Below, one piece after another: positions 11,903-24,509 of a stretch of 64,000 nt of DNA. The stretch spans positions 2,914,001 to 2,978,000 of the forward strand of contig NC_064650.1 in assembly GCF_001723175.1 (NCBI RefSeq), written 5' to 3'. The notes under the pieces were generated by a model. The model saw nothing but the letters and a program-made list of their open reading frames with translations, did not search any database and was not told the origin of the DNA. Numbering within the stretch: the stretch's first letter is position 1; each line of letters opens with the position of its first letter. The position numbers were made by a program, and so were the translations under genes. The DNA comes from Penicillium oxalicum (taxonomy: Eukaryota > Ascomycota > Eurotiomycetes > Eurotiales > Aspergillaceae).

Positions 11903-14663
11903 ATGGCGGTTTGGCTGCAGCTGGTGACTGCACTTGTCATCGCGCAAACTGCGGTCGCCAACCCAGTTCCCGAGACTCATCCCGATGAGCTGGTGAACCT
12001 CAAGCAACGCGGCTCGGCCGCTCAGGGCTATACTTCGCCTCCGTACTATCCAACTCCTCAGGGTGGGTGGACGTCCGACTGGTCCGAAGCGTACACCAAG
12101 GCGCAACAGGTTGTGAGCAAGATGACTCTTGCCGAAAAGGTGAACTTGACCACCGGTACGGGCTTCTTCATGGGCCCCTGCGTAGGTCAAACTGGTAGCG
12201 CTTCACGATTCGGTATTCCAAACCTCTGTCTGCAGGATTCCCCTTTGGGAATACGCAATTCGGACCACAATACCGCCTTTCCAGCGGGAATCACGGTGGG
12301 CGCAACGTTCAACAAAGACTTGATGTACCAGCGAGGCGTGGCTATTGGCGAGGAAGCTCGGGGCAAGGGTATCAACATCCAGCTTGGTCCAACTGTCGGC
12401 CCGCTTGGTCGCAAACCTCGAGGGGGTCGCAACTGGGAGGGTTTCGGTTCAGATCCCAGTCTTCAGGCCATCGGCGGCGCCCAAACGATCAAGGGTATGC
12501 AAAGCACCGGTACCATTGCAACGATCAAACACTTCATTGGAAATGAACAGGAGATTCATCGGATGAGCAATGTGGTCCAGAGAGGGTACTCATCAAACAT
12601 TGATGATCGCACGCTGCACGAGATATACCTCTGGCCTTTTGCCGAGGGTGTTCGTGCAGGGGTTGGGTCGTTGATGGCGGCATATAATGATGTAGGTTCT
12701 GCATCTCCGTCCGTGAATTCATGCTTTCCTCGGCTAATCTACTTCGCTGGCAGGTAAATAGCTCCGCGTGCAGTCAGAACAGCATGCTCTTGAATGGAAT
12801 TTTGAAGGATGAGCTGGGCTTTCAAGGCTTTGTGATGTCGGACTGGAGTGGCCACTACACTGGAGTGGCATCTGCGTTATCTGGCCTGGATATGTCCATG
12901 CCTGGCGATGGTGCCGTGCCGTTGCTTGGTGATAGCTATTGGGGCTCCGAGCTTTCACGCTCTATTTTGAATGGAAGCGTCCCTGTGTCTCGCCTGAACG
13001 ATATGGTAAGTGATAAATACCTTTCTGTTCTTGCTTGTGACACAAGGAACCGGGCTTGAAAAATACTGACACTGTGCGACAGGTGACTCGCATTGTGGCT
13101 ACGTGGTACAAAATGGGACAGGACAAAGACTACCCGCTGCCTAATTTCTCGACAAATACCGAAGATGCAAAAGGGCCACTCTATCCAGGCGCTCTTTTCT
13201 CCCCCAGTGGAGTTGTGAATCAATTTGTCAACGTTCAGAGCGACCATAACATCACGGCACGTGCTGTGGCTCGAGAAGCAATTACTCTTCTCAAGAATGA
13301 AGACAACATTCTTCCACTTGCCAAGAATGCATCGCTGAGGGTGTTTGGCACAGATGCAGGTACTAATCCCGATGGAATCAATGCTTGCGCAGACAAGGGT
13401 TGTGATAAAGGCGTCTTGACCATGGGCTGGGGAAGTGGCACTGCCAGGTTGCCTTATCTTATTACACCTCAGGAGGGCATTGCGAACGTGACTCAGAACG
13501 CCAAGTTTTATATCACGGACTCGTTTCCCTCTGGCTTGACTGCGGGTGAGGATGATATTGCTGTGGTTTTCATCAATGCTGATTCAGGCGAGAATTACAT
13601 CACCGTTGAGGGGAACCCCGGTGACCGCACCGCAGCCGGTCTCTCTGCCTGGCATAACGGGGACAACCTTGTCAAAGCGGCGGCGCAGAAGTTCTCACAG
13701 GTCGTGGTGGTCATCCACACCGTCGGTCCGATCATCATGGAGGATTGGATTGACCTGGACTCGGTTAAGTCCGTGCTCGTCGCCCATCTGCCTGGTCAAG
13801 AAGCCGGTAATTCCCTCGCCGACGTTCTTTTCGGGGATCACAGTCCTAGCGGACATTTGCCGTACACCATTCCTCGTCGCGAATCCGATTATCCAGATAG
13901 TGTGAGCATCATCGATCAGCCCTTTGGTCAAATCCAAGACACCTATACCGAAGGTATCTATGTGGATTATCGCCACTTCTTGAACGCGGATATTACTCCG
14001 CGCTATTCCTTTGGTCACGGTCTCTCTTACACGAGCTTCAACTTTACCAGCCCTACCGTTTCTGTCGTCACCCCACTCAGCTCTGCCTACCCCCCGCCCG
14101 CATCCTCAAAAGGGCCCACGCCCGTATACAGCAACTCCATCCCAGCTGCATCGGAGGTTGCCTGGTCGTCATTCAAATTCACGCGGATCTGGCGCTATCT
14201 CTACCCTTACCTCGATAACCCCGAGAAGATCACCGCTTCGAACAATTATCCCTACCCAGATGGGTACAGCACTACACAGAAACCACTGCCACGCGCCGGT
14301 GGAGGGGAAGGTGGCAATCCCGCTCTCTTTGATATCGCCTTTTCTGTCCAAGTGGGTGTGAAAAACACGGGCTCTCGACCTGGCAAGGCCGTCGCGCAAT
14401 TATACGTGCAACTTCCTTCCAGCCTGGGCGTTGACACTCCTGCACTTCAGCTTCGCCAATTCGAGAAAACAAAGACCCTTGCTCCGGGCGAGTCTCAAAC
14501 TCTGACGCTCGAGATTACACGAAAGGATGTCAGTATCTGGGACGTTGTCACGCAGGATTGGAAGGCACCCATCAATGGAGAGGGGATCAAGCTGTATATT
14601 GGAAACAGCGTTGCCGATACTCCGGTCTCGTGCGTTGTTGGTGGAGGGTGCTCCGTCCAGTAG
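11903..14663 (+). CDS. Secreted GH3 beta-glucosidase (BglF-like)
   Basis: Predicted 873-residue family 3 glycoside hydrolase that releases glucose from the non-reducing end of cello-oligosaccharides and other beta-glucosides outside the cell. Exons 11903-12691, 12754-13005 and 13083-14663, all joins in phase. The ATG at 11903 opens a signal peptide ([19 protein letters not shown]); a GTG two codons upstream is not a credible start. Domains in order: GH3 N-terminal TIM barrel (about 70-340) with the KHFIGNEQE motif and the nucleophile in GFVMSDW (Asp293); GH3 C-terminal alpha/beta domain (about 400-640); and a fibronectin-III-like domain near the end (about 760-860). Length and order fit Aspergillus BglF-type enzymes. 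Its convergent neighbour is an MFS exporter, with no obvious functional link. Confidence 0.95.
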
Positions 14664-15049
14664 CAGCGGCGGTCTTGATCTTTTTTTTCACGGCAGAGCT
14701 CAGCGAAGCAGTATTGGAAGATGTTGTACGGGGTCATGAGTCTACAGCAGAGTGAAGCGACACTGTAGAAATGGCAAAATCTCATACCCAACAAGGTTTT
14801 TTCTTATTTCAATTGATTAATTGAGCACGGTCGAGAGCTAGACTAAGAAAATCTGTGAGGTTGAAATGATCTTGATGCGTGAGGTCAAAAGCGCAAAGAG
14901 GAACCTAGTAGCTTGCGCTACGCCGATACTCCACGGTACTCATCTACTACTAGATATTCTACTAAACCAAGCCCCAAGACGATGTGAACATAACAGCAAT
15001 TCTCTTGTTTTAACTACCCAGTAGTATTTGGTGACTTCTCATCGACACC
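14664..15049. other. 386-bp convergent intergenic region
   Basis: Lies between the 3' ends of the GH3 gene (plus) and the MFS exporter (minus). It should contain both 3' UTRs; nothing else is seen. Confidence 0.6.
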
Positions 15050-17002
15050 CTAGGCGGAAATCGGCTGCACGTTCTGAATGATAGCCTTTTTCTCCTGGTT
15101 CAAGCCAGTCACCGTCTCCACATGCTCCTTGTTCAAACGCGCCTTGAGAATAAACGCCGAGAAGAAAAGTCCCGCGGCAGACATGCACGTATACAGAATC
15201 CACATATTTCTCAAACTCCACGCAAACGCCTCCCTGACTGCACGCAGCTGTGCTGGGTCGTCAATCTGACCAATATACTCGATATTGGCAGCGGCCGAGT
15301 TACCCGTCATCTGCTCAGCCAGACTCTCCGACATGCCCGTAGCCAAAAGACTAGGCTTCATTTGACTCATACTGTTCTGGAAGACGACACCGCCAATAAC
15401 GATTGACGACGCTGTGGCCATGTTGCGGACGAATCCCAACGTGGCTGTTGCAGTCGCAGTGTCATCTTGAGAAACCATCGCTTGGATGGCGATGATGGGA
15501 GTTTGAAAGAGGAATCCGGCGCCAGTACCGCTGATCAGCTGGTAGCCGATGATCTCGCCGAGAGAGGAGTCTACATCGAGATGGATGTACAGACCATTTC
15601 CAATGACCATAAGAGCCAGTCCTACCCAGATGAGCTCGAGATATCGACCGGTTTTGTGAATGATTGCGCCGGTGACGATGCCGCAGATTGCTTCTGCGAG
15701 AGGGAGTGGAAGAATCAACACTCCTGATCGCATTGGGGAAGCTTGTTTCACCGACTGAAGATACAGTGGCATGTAATATTCGCCCGCGATAAAGACCTGC
15801 AGTTGCGAGACAGCCAATTAGTGTGCTTTTCTTGGGTTGGAGATTCAACAGAGCGTTTAGCGAATCAACTCACAAATCCATGTGCAAAAGTCACCGCCAA
15901 AGTAGCAACGTTCGATAAATGTGAGAAGATGTTCATCGGCATCAGCGGGTACTTTGCCAGGCGTTTCTCGCTATAAATGAATAGCAAAGAGCAGGCGGAT
16001 CCAAAAACGATCAGGCAAATGACCTGAGTCGAGCTCCATGCAAACGTCTCTCCGCCGAAATCGAGACCCAAGAGAAGCATCAGGGTCAGACCTAAGATCG
16101 AGACACTGCCGAACCAGTCGATAGCCTTGACACCGTCCATGATCTTTGTCTGGGGGTTGTGGACGTCCAAGAAGAAGAAGAGCAGAATAAAAGTCAATCC
16201 GGAAACGGGCACGTTAATCCAGAAATTCCATCTCCACGAGACGTATTGCGAGAAAGCACCGCCGAGAAGAGGCCCGATTCCACCGGCGAAAGCCCACATG
16301 AATTCCATCAAACCGAGGTACAAGCTTCGATGTCTATTGGCAACATTAGTTTGAGATGATAATGCGAAAAAAAGCCACTAGCATCATCAGGAGGACTTAC
16401 CGAACGCTGAAAAGGTCCGAAATGATAATGGTGATCAACTGCAAAAGACCACCTCCGGCAACACCCTGGATGATTTTGTATCTTGGTTAGCCTGTCAGCT
16501 CTCTCTGCTATAGGAGATATGCCCATGTCCCAGATATGAGGCACTCTAGTTGCAAAAAATTCATTCAACATACCTGCAAAGCACGGCCCGCAATCAGCAT
16601 CTCCATGTTCACAGCCACGGCGCAAATAATCGAGCTGACAAAGAACCAGGCCACGGCGATCAGCAAAATCAACTTGCGACCCCAAATATCCGACAATTTG
16701 GCCCAAATGCAGGCTCCAGCCGCATTTGCAAGCAGGTAGGCGCCGCCGATCCATGTATAGCCCGCTGCAGAGTGCAATTTAGCCGCAATAGTTGGGATCG
16801 CAGTAGCAAGAATAGTCTGGTCCAAGGCAGCAACAAGCATAGCCAGCTAAATTCCCCCAAAAAAAATTCAGGGTCCAATTCGTTGTGCACAGTATCGCTT
16901 TTGGAGACTTTAACTTACCGACAGCGCCGTCATGATGGCGACAATGCGCAGTCTACCTCGAGTCGAGGGCGAGGCCTCTACCATTTCCATATCTGAGGCC
17001 AT
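15050..17002 (-). CDS. MFS multidrug exporter, DHA2 (14-TM) type
   Basis: Predicted 542-residue proton-coupled exporter of the plasma membrane. Exons, reading along the minus strand: 17002-16919, 16846-16574, 16465-16401, 16333-15874 and 15796-15050; every join keeps phase. After a short acidic N-terminus the first helix carries the LDQTIL motif typical of DHA2 drug transporters; motif A appears as AKLSDIWGRK in the loop after helix 2; a motif C-like GGGIGPLLGG-type segment occurs in helix 5 (here AGGIGPLLGGAF); the C-terminal half has a dozen hydrophobic stretches in total. Such proteins export toxins, azoles or secondary metabolites. No biosynthetic gene cluster surrounds it, so the substrate cannot be inferred. 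The start ATG at 17002 gives MASDMEMVEASPSTRGR. Confidence 0.92.
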
Positions 17003-19469
17003 GATTGCTCACTCGACGACGAGATCTTCTTTGTTTCAAAAGAACACACAATGGGGATTATGTTGATGCTCGCTGGCAAGCCGTCGCTGTCTTGAGCCGT
17101 CCACTTTTTAACGGCGTGAGAAGAGCGGGGAATTCCTGACTCCAAATAAAAAGTTTTCTTCGTCGTCTCTTTCCGTCTCCATTCTGGGCCCTTTTTTTTC
17201 CTCCTCTTGAATTGGCGGAACCCCGGATGTCTCCGCTGCGTGGGCTTCGACTCGTGGTCAAGTGGGGCGCAGAGACCAACGAGCGACAAGATTCTCGAAT
17301 CCACTGCCGAGGATGATATTATCGCGGCTTAGTGGCCGCTGGGCATGCAGCTTGCAGGCGGAAATGAGTCACGGTGTTTGGCGGTTATCTGCGAACTAAG
17401 CTAAGCTGCTTCTCTCTAGATCTATAGAAAACTCTACGATCCAAGACTGACATGTCACATTACACACTCAATCTCAATTCAGAGACATTGGTCAATCCCG
17501 AGACTAAAGCCAGGTAGATCGTTTTTCGCGCCACCGTGCCGAGCTAAATCATGAAATTGCCACATTTCTAGTAACCATTCCAGCTACACTGTTGTAAGTT
17601 TCACCGACTCTTTGAACCTGAATCAGCATCATGGCCACATCAACATCTACCCTGCTGCATAGGCCAGCATAGACCGCTAGGTCGGTCGAGCCAAAGCACA
17701 GCAGCCCCACCAGTATCCCAAACTTTTAGCGTCTTCTTCGAATTCTTCTTTGCTTTTATACTTGTTTCTCTCTGTCAAGGATTGAGTAATTTCTCATGAA
17801 TATGTGCCGGGATGGATGGAGTCGTACTGAGCAATTGCTAGTAATCGACTTGCTATGTCTATCACCGGGTATTAAAAAAAACAAACACAAAAGACGAATA
17901 TGAAAAAAAGGAGAATATGCTCAATTGACGCCTTTCTCCGAACCTCTTACATGCCTCGCGCAATTGGACTTTTTCTTCTTTTGGTCACACTAGACGGTAC
18001 TGATCGGTACTCTTTATACTCAATATCATCTCTCATTACTAGCATTAGCAATTAATATAATCGAAATATCCCAGAATAGATCATTTCTGGACGAGTACAA
18101 GCGCTGTACCTTGCCTGAAATTTTTCCAACAACTCTGCCGCCGGCTGCCATTTCTCTTCCAAAAGAAACAGAACAAACCTAGTTGAGACTTTGAAAGTTC
18201 TCCTGTCTCGGCGAGACTAGGAAAGCGCTCATGAACCTCCAACATGATAAGCCTGCGCGTCGTGCCCAAAGCAAACACATAAGCTTATCCATCGAACACG
18301 TTGAAGCAGGCTGTAAACCAGGCACGCTAGTACATCTTTCATTGGAATCTCTCCGGGCGGCAGATCAACGGAAGTAAACACATAGCTCAATGTGGCGCTA
18401 AAAGTATCCATATTTGCTGTGCTCTGCTGCAATTCACGCGCGCCCGCGGAACGTGTCAGCTTTCATGCCGGAAATTACGTCCGTGAGGATTCAAGTCACT
18501 GTAAGTCGGTTTTTCTTTGGCTGATTTAGACGTATTCAGGAGATCTGACGTGTCTTTTTTTTTCCTTTTTGGATGAGTGGAAATCTTTACGTTGAACATG
18601 CCACTTGTTTCTGACTCTGGGCATCAGCTTTTCCGTGGTCGCCTGCCAGGTTGTTGGGTAAATCGAGGCTGCAAAATACATCTCGATCTTAGTACTACAA
18701 GCTTTGTAAAACTAGGTCAATCATCATCCCGAGTCACTAGAGTTTAGCTAAAGCTAACATCAAATTAAGTCTCGATACTAGGTTATGGAAACTTTTCTTT
18801 CTGATTTAGGAACGCGAGTCTCGAGGACGACTTGAACGTGGGAAATTGCTGCGTTTACCAAGGAGATTTCGAAATTGAGAACGTCTTCTAGACAGGTTAG
18901 GTGCGGTCCCAGTTCCCGGTCTTCAAAGGGCTACACAACCAGCCCCTCAAGGAAATAGATTGATCACACGCGATTCTTGTCGTATATCGGGCGGCTGAAG
19001 ATCGCAGTGTGAATCAAATCTCATCACCATATGACTAGGGCCAGAAATAAGCCCTTGATTTGTACAAATTACTATACCACAGCGGTTTAAATCACGAGCG
19101 GTCGGGAACTCGCGTCGCGTTGTTGATTTTTTAAGGTTATCTCAGAGACGGATCCGACCGTCGGGTTCATTGAGATCTGATGAGATCTATCGAGATTGGT
19201 TGACGTCATCCTATTCCGGCATCGCTCGAATCGCCGATGGAAAGATCTCAAGCTCGGGCCCAGATTCCTAGCAGATAGACTTGTATCTTATTTCTCTTGT
19301 GGGAGGCATTCATGTCCGAATTGCATTGAAGTCGAGGTACGAATCGCTTTTTCGCAAACATCTACTAGTACACCGTGCCGAAGGTCCAGAGGCTGGGAAG
19401 GTGTGTGCGTGTGGAAAGGAGACAACACCACAACCCTTATCACGCTGCTACCCAGCGACACGACCGAGG
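17003..19469. other. 2.5-kb intergenic region
   Basis: Divergent gap between the MFS exporter and the photolyase/cryptochrome gene. A 68-residue minus-strand frame at 18229-18432 has a protein-like sequence but overlaps another frame without usable splice sites. I see no convincing gene. The region upstream of 19470 is open in frame for 63 codons but has no ATG, so it is treated as 5' UTR. Confidence 0.45.
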
Positions 19470-21430
19470 ATGAAGAAATCCAGCTCCCAAATTGTGGTCT
19501 TGTACTGGCATCGGACAGACCTCCGACTGCATGATTCACCCGCGCTCGAAGCTGCCCTGGCTTTGAAACCATCCGTTTTCATCCCCGTTTGGACATGGGA
19601 TCCGCACTACGTGTACAGAGCGCGCGTCGGGCCGAACAGATGGAAATTCCTCATGGAATGCCAGTCTGATCTGTCCAAGTCTTACACCAAGCTCAACGCC
19701 AAACAGAAGCTTTGGGTCGTCCGCGAAGCACCACAGACCGTTCTCCCCAAGCTATGGGAGAAATGGGGAATCACGCATCTGGTCTTTGAAAAGGATACGG
19801 ACGCGTATGCGCGCGAGCGCGATAGCACAGTCATCCAAATGGCCGAAAAGGCGGGCGTCGAAGTCGTCACGAGAATGGGTCGCACGCTGTTTGATCCGGA
19901 TGAGTTGGTTCGGAAGAATGGGGGGAAACCCACTATGAGCATGAGCCAGGTTGAAAGAGCCATGGAGAAGATTGATGGAGGGAAGCCCGCTCGACCGGTG
20001 GAAACGCCGCAAAGTGTTCCGGATCCCTGGAAGGATGATCAGATGAATTTAAGTGATTTGGACCACGAAATGGCTGATTCGAATCCGGATCTTAATGCGG
20101 AGCACCGCGCAAATGAAGATCGACAATATGATGAGATCATGGGACCTAACAAGGACTTTGGAGTGCCGACGCTGGAGGAGATTGGAATTGATCCCTCGTC
20201 GGTCCAGGCGCCCCATCGCGGGGGAGAATCCGCAGCGTTGAAAGAGCTTTCCCAGTTCATCGCCGATGAAGAATACATTGCCACGTTTGAGAAACCCAAA
20301 ACCTCCCCGGCGGCGTTCGAGCCGCAATCAACAACACTCTTATCACCACATCTCCATTTCGGCTCTTTGTCCGTCCGGAAATTCTGGTGGGACGTCCAGG
20401 ACGTTATGGAGCGGCGGAAGAAGACTAAAAAGCAAAATGCAGGGCCTCCTGCCAATTTACCTGGTCAACTGCTCTTCCGAGATATGTACTTTGCTGCACA
20501 AGCAGCAGTGGGGGCCCCATTTGCAAGAGTGGAAGGAAACTCAGTCGTCCGCTTTATCGACTGGCACTTGCAATCCAAGCTCGTCCAGTCGGAGGAGAAA
20601 AAAAACAAGAAGCACGGAAAAGGCACGGAGAAAGGCGACGAGAATATACTCCCTGCTCGAGACTACGAAGTCGACTCCTCCGAAGCAGAGGAGTGGTTCC
20701 AGCGATGGAAGACCGGTCGAACGGGCTTCCCCTGGATTGACGCGCTCATGCGTCAGCTCATTACAGAGGGATGGATTCACCATCTCGGCCGACATAGTGT
20801 TGCGTGCTTCTTGACCCGTGGTGGTTGCTATATCAGTTGGGAACGGGGTGCGGAAGTATTCGAGGAATACCTGATCGACCGTTAGTAGAGTCCACCGGCA
20901 CTTTTTCTCTCCCTCCCCCGGATTATAATGGATAAAAGTCCCTAACTTTCACATTGATATTTCCAGACGAAACTGCCTGCAATGCAGGAAATTGGATGTG
21001 GCTCTCTTGTACCGCATTTTTTGCCCAATTCTATCGCTGCTACTCCCCAATCGCCTTTGGTAAGAAGTGGGATCCCAACGGCGACCTCATCCGTCGCTAT
21101 GTCCCTGAATTAGCCAAGTTCGACAAAAAATATATCTATGAGCCGTGGAAAGCCCCGATTGCCGACCAAAAGAAATGGGGATGCAGAGTCACGAATGATG
21201 ACAAGGACACTGCAAGTGGAAAGGGGGGCCCACAGGTCTATCCCAAGCCGATGTTCGATTTTGATGAACGCAGGCAATTTTGTCTCGACAAGATGAAGGC
21301 AGCTTATGATGTGGGTCTGTACGGGAACGACAAGAAAGTGTTAAATGGTGAATGGAAGGAGTTATTTGGTGAGGATGGAAATGAGAGAACTGATGAGCCC
21401 GAAAAGAAGAAGAGGAAGACATCGAGCTGA
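19470..21430 (+). CDS. cryA: (6-4)-type photolyase/cryptochrome (CryA-like)
   Basis: Predicted 624-residue flavoprotein of the photolyase/cryptochrome family. Exons 19470-20880 and 20967-21430; the single intron (GTTAGT...TCCAG) joins LIDH to ETACNAGNW. The N-terminal antenna domain starts at VLYWHRTDLRLHDSPAL; the FAD-binding helical domain contains the HHLGRHSVACFLTRGG segment with the two histidines (438 and 442) that align with the catalytic pair of (6-4) photolyases, followed by NWMWLSC and YSPIAFGKKWDPNG. The C-terminus ends with a basic KKKRKTSS stretch, a plausible nuclear localisation signal. Aspergillus nidulans CryA, of this clade, both repairs UV lesions and represses sexual development in near-UV/blue light. 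A long acidic insertion (about 190-250) is unusual but compatible with fungal members. Confidence 0.93.
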
Positions 21431-21967
21431 GGTTGGGGTAGACGTCAGTGACCCTTGGACATCAAAGATGGCCACGAGATTCGTTGAGACTGATAATTTG
21501 TGATGGGATGAAAAGGCTCTTATCGTCTATCCATTCCGCCCGGAAATGAATGGAAAGTCAATTTTCGCATGGACCGGCGGTATTTGCAGGAATAGCCGCC
21601 GAGGCAATTTCATCGAGGTGGAGGCTCAGAAACGACAATGTAAGGAGTGTGTTGAAGGTCTTTTCGGTTGAGGAAGCTCAAAGCAGGAGAATGAATCAAA
21701 GATCTAGAAAGGTCAAATGCATATGCGATTCTATTAAACTTCTCAAAGCCCTCAAAATATCCTTCCTGTTAATGGTACAGAGTGGGACCACATCAACTCC
21801 AGCCTCGAAAATGACCAAAAAGACACGCGAGGAAATAAGAATGACACCTAACAGAAAACAAGGGCTCTCATGCGCCTGGACAGAATTTGATGCCGGCGAT
21901 CATACCGCAACATCGTGTGGCAACTGGGGATGAAAAATGCATTATTTACAAAACATACCACCGCTCC
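21431..21967. other. 537-bp convergent intergenic region
   Basis: Between the 3' ends of the photolyase gene and the GT2 synthase gene. It should hold both 3' UTRs; no further feature is seen. Confidence 0.6.
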
Positions 21968-24509
21968 TCAGAAGAAGAAGGAGTAGACAAACACCAGCAC
22001 CGTCACGGCAGTTGCAACCGTATATTCCAGTTCAAACCAGGCAGCCTGGCCTCCAAACGCAATTTTCTTGCTCTTCTGAGTAGGGTGAGCGACGCCCGTC
22101 TTGGGGTCGCGCGTCAACAGCTCCTCCCGGTCTGGCATTGATGGAGGATCGATCGCATACGACACGGGGGTCCAGAGCGAGGTGCAGAGGAAAAGGAAAG
22201 TCATGGGAGGCCAGAAGGCATGGGTGATCATGCAAATCACCACACCCTTGAAACTGTTCTCGACTTGGAAGCAGCGGTACGTTGAGATGACGACCGCGAT
22301 GAGAGTGACGTAGACAAATGCAAAGTGGAAAAAGGCCATGAAATTGAAGAGAATGACGCGGAGGCGGACAAACATGTTCTTGCGCAGCTTGGCGTCACGC
22401 TCGTTCAGGGCAGAGCCAAGCGAGCCGGTGGGCTTGAAAGCCTGCGTCTGGCCGCCGAGCCAGGAGGGAAGCATAAAAGAACGAACGATACACAGAGCAA
22501 TGTAGGGTGACATCCAGAGCTGGTAGCGCGAGCCACGCTGGCCGGTGTGGTAACCAGCAGGGATGAACAGAGCAAACTCACATAGACGGTTGGCAATGGT
22601 CGTTGCGAAACAAGTCCAGATCAGCCAATGAAGCTGGTCCTGGTTTGCGTATGCGACAAGCTGCTTACCCCAGAGGAGGATGATAGGGATGGCAAAGAGC
22701 GACGCAGTAAGCAGGAGAGTGTACAAGCTCAGAGTCGCATACAAAAATCCGGAGAAGCGCTGCGCAAAGGACATTTTGCGAACAGCATCGCCCCAAAGAC
22801 AGAACTTGAGCTTGAACGCGGTGTCGACCGTGCCAATGGCCCAGCGGGTGCGCTGCTTCAAGTGACCGCCAAAGTCCTCGGGCACCGTTCCGAACTGCAA
22901 TGGCTCGTGAATATATGCAGTTCTCCATCCTTTGCCCAGCATAAGGGTCGAAGTCGCGACATCCTCGGCGAGGGAGCCGAGAGGGAAGTTGCCAATCTGA
23001 TCAAGAGCCTCACGTCGAACAACATAGCCAGAACCCGTGCACCAAGCCACACCCAGCGCGTCTTTGATCGGTTCAATCACGTGTACGAAGAAGTCGAGAC
23101 TTTGGGCAAGGGGATCAGATGCAGGGGTATTGTAAAAGAGCTGGGGCGGACATGCAAGGGCCATTTTGGGATCCACCAGCAGGTGCGGGAGCACGGCACG
23201 AAGCCACTGTTGTTCGGGGATCTGCGACAAGTTAGATTTGGAGATTTGAAGATGCATGGGCCAAACCCGGTCCTTGCGTCTATGCAGACGCCTCTCCACT
23301 TGTGAGAAGTGAGGCCGAGCTTGATAAAAACAATCCAACTTACCATGTCTGCATCGAGAGCCGCCATGAATTGACCGGCTCCACCGGGCAACGTGTGCGT
23401 CTGGTCTAGACCATAGTTCAGGTTACCGGCCTTGAAATGGTGAGGCTTTCCAGGGATCTTCTCGCGGGCCATGTAGTAGAGATTGGGATAAGTCACGGCA
23501 AGGTTTTTGACGGCCTCTTCCAGCGAGGCGGATCTGCCGTCGTCCAGCACGATCACCCGGAAGCTCTCCATCGGATAATCCTGATCGATGGCACCGCGAA
23601 CAGTGTCCATGACCACATCATCCTCCTCACCGCAGCAGGTCACAAACACGTCGACAGTAGGGCATTCATTGCCGGTCAGACGAAGCTTTGGTCGACCGCG
23701 CTTCTTGGCCGCCATCATTGTCCAACAGTTGTGCATCAGAGAAGGAACCATGACCGCAATTTCGATACCGACAAACACCCATGCCCCAGCATAGCTGACT
23801 CCCGCGGCGTTTTGAGCCGAGATAATGCAGTAGATTCGCAGACCAAGGTAAAACAGATAGATTCCGGTGTTGGCAAAGGTTAGCAGCGGGGTGAACATGA
23901 AGACAACTCGTTTCCACCCCTTCCAGATGTCAACGTCATCGCGATCGTTGATACGGGCAATCGATCCAGATTGTACCCAGTCTTTGGTGAAACTGGGAGA
24001 CGTGGGCTTGCTGACCAGAGGAAGACGGCCCAAACTTGCGGAGCTATCGAATTGAGATTGCTGGTACTGTTGCCCAGTAGTCAAACATGTTAGACTTGAT
24101 CGCTGTGGTCTGCGCGCCGCCTGCCAGATTCATAAAGAGCCAAAAAAGATCTTACCAGTGTTGGAGAGGCAGAGCGAGAGGCGAATGGGGAATTCGCAAA
24201 TGACTCTGGGCCATAGGAAGTGCGGGGCGTGGGAAAGAGGCCAGGCGAGGAAGTATAGTCCGGGGGATTATGTCCCAGACCTGGCCTGTAAGGAACGATC
24301 GCAGGCCTCGACGAGTGTTGATCTTGTTGAAACTGAAAGTCAAAGTCGGGGCCCTGGTCGTCGTGAGCCCCAGGACTCCGGTATGGTCGAGGACTTTGCA
24401 ACTCCACCATCTCCTCTGGTTCCTGCTGCGTGTACGGGTTGTTGATAGAGTAGGAACTCGACGTGTGAGCCGCCATGTACGGCTGCCCACCATGTTGTCC
24501 GTTCATCAT
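21968..24509 (-). CDS. celA: GT2 cellulose-synthase-like glucan synthase (CelA/Tft1-like)
   Basis: Predicted 777-residue membrane glycosyltransferase. Exons along the minus strand: 24509-24156, 24066-23344 and 23221-21968. After a disordered N-terminus rich in Pro/Ser/Gln come two membrane helices (about residues 165-225), a cytosolic GT2 catalytic domain with the family's D, DxD, D, QxxRW signature (CCGEEDD; LDAD at 355-358; ED at 446-447; QRTRW at 482-486), then a group of C-terminal membrane spans. Aspergillus fumigatus Tft1, of this family, makes beta-1,3/1,4 mixed-linkage glucan from UDP-glucose at the plasma membrane. The first ATG pair is at 24509/24506; an upstream in-frame TTG is not used here. 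It diverges from a GH12 glucanase gene. Confidence 0.9.

Noticed and set aside
19281..19469. 63-codon N-terminal extension of the photolyase
   Set aside because: Frame is open but contains no ATG and has no resemblance to the antenna domain.
15050..19469. Secondary-metabolite cluster around the MFS exporter
   Set aside because: No polyketide synthase, peptide synthetase, terpene cyclase or tailoring enzymes lie nearby.
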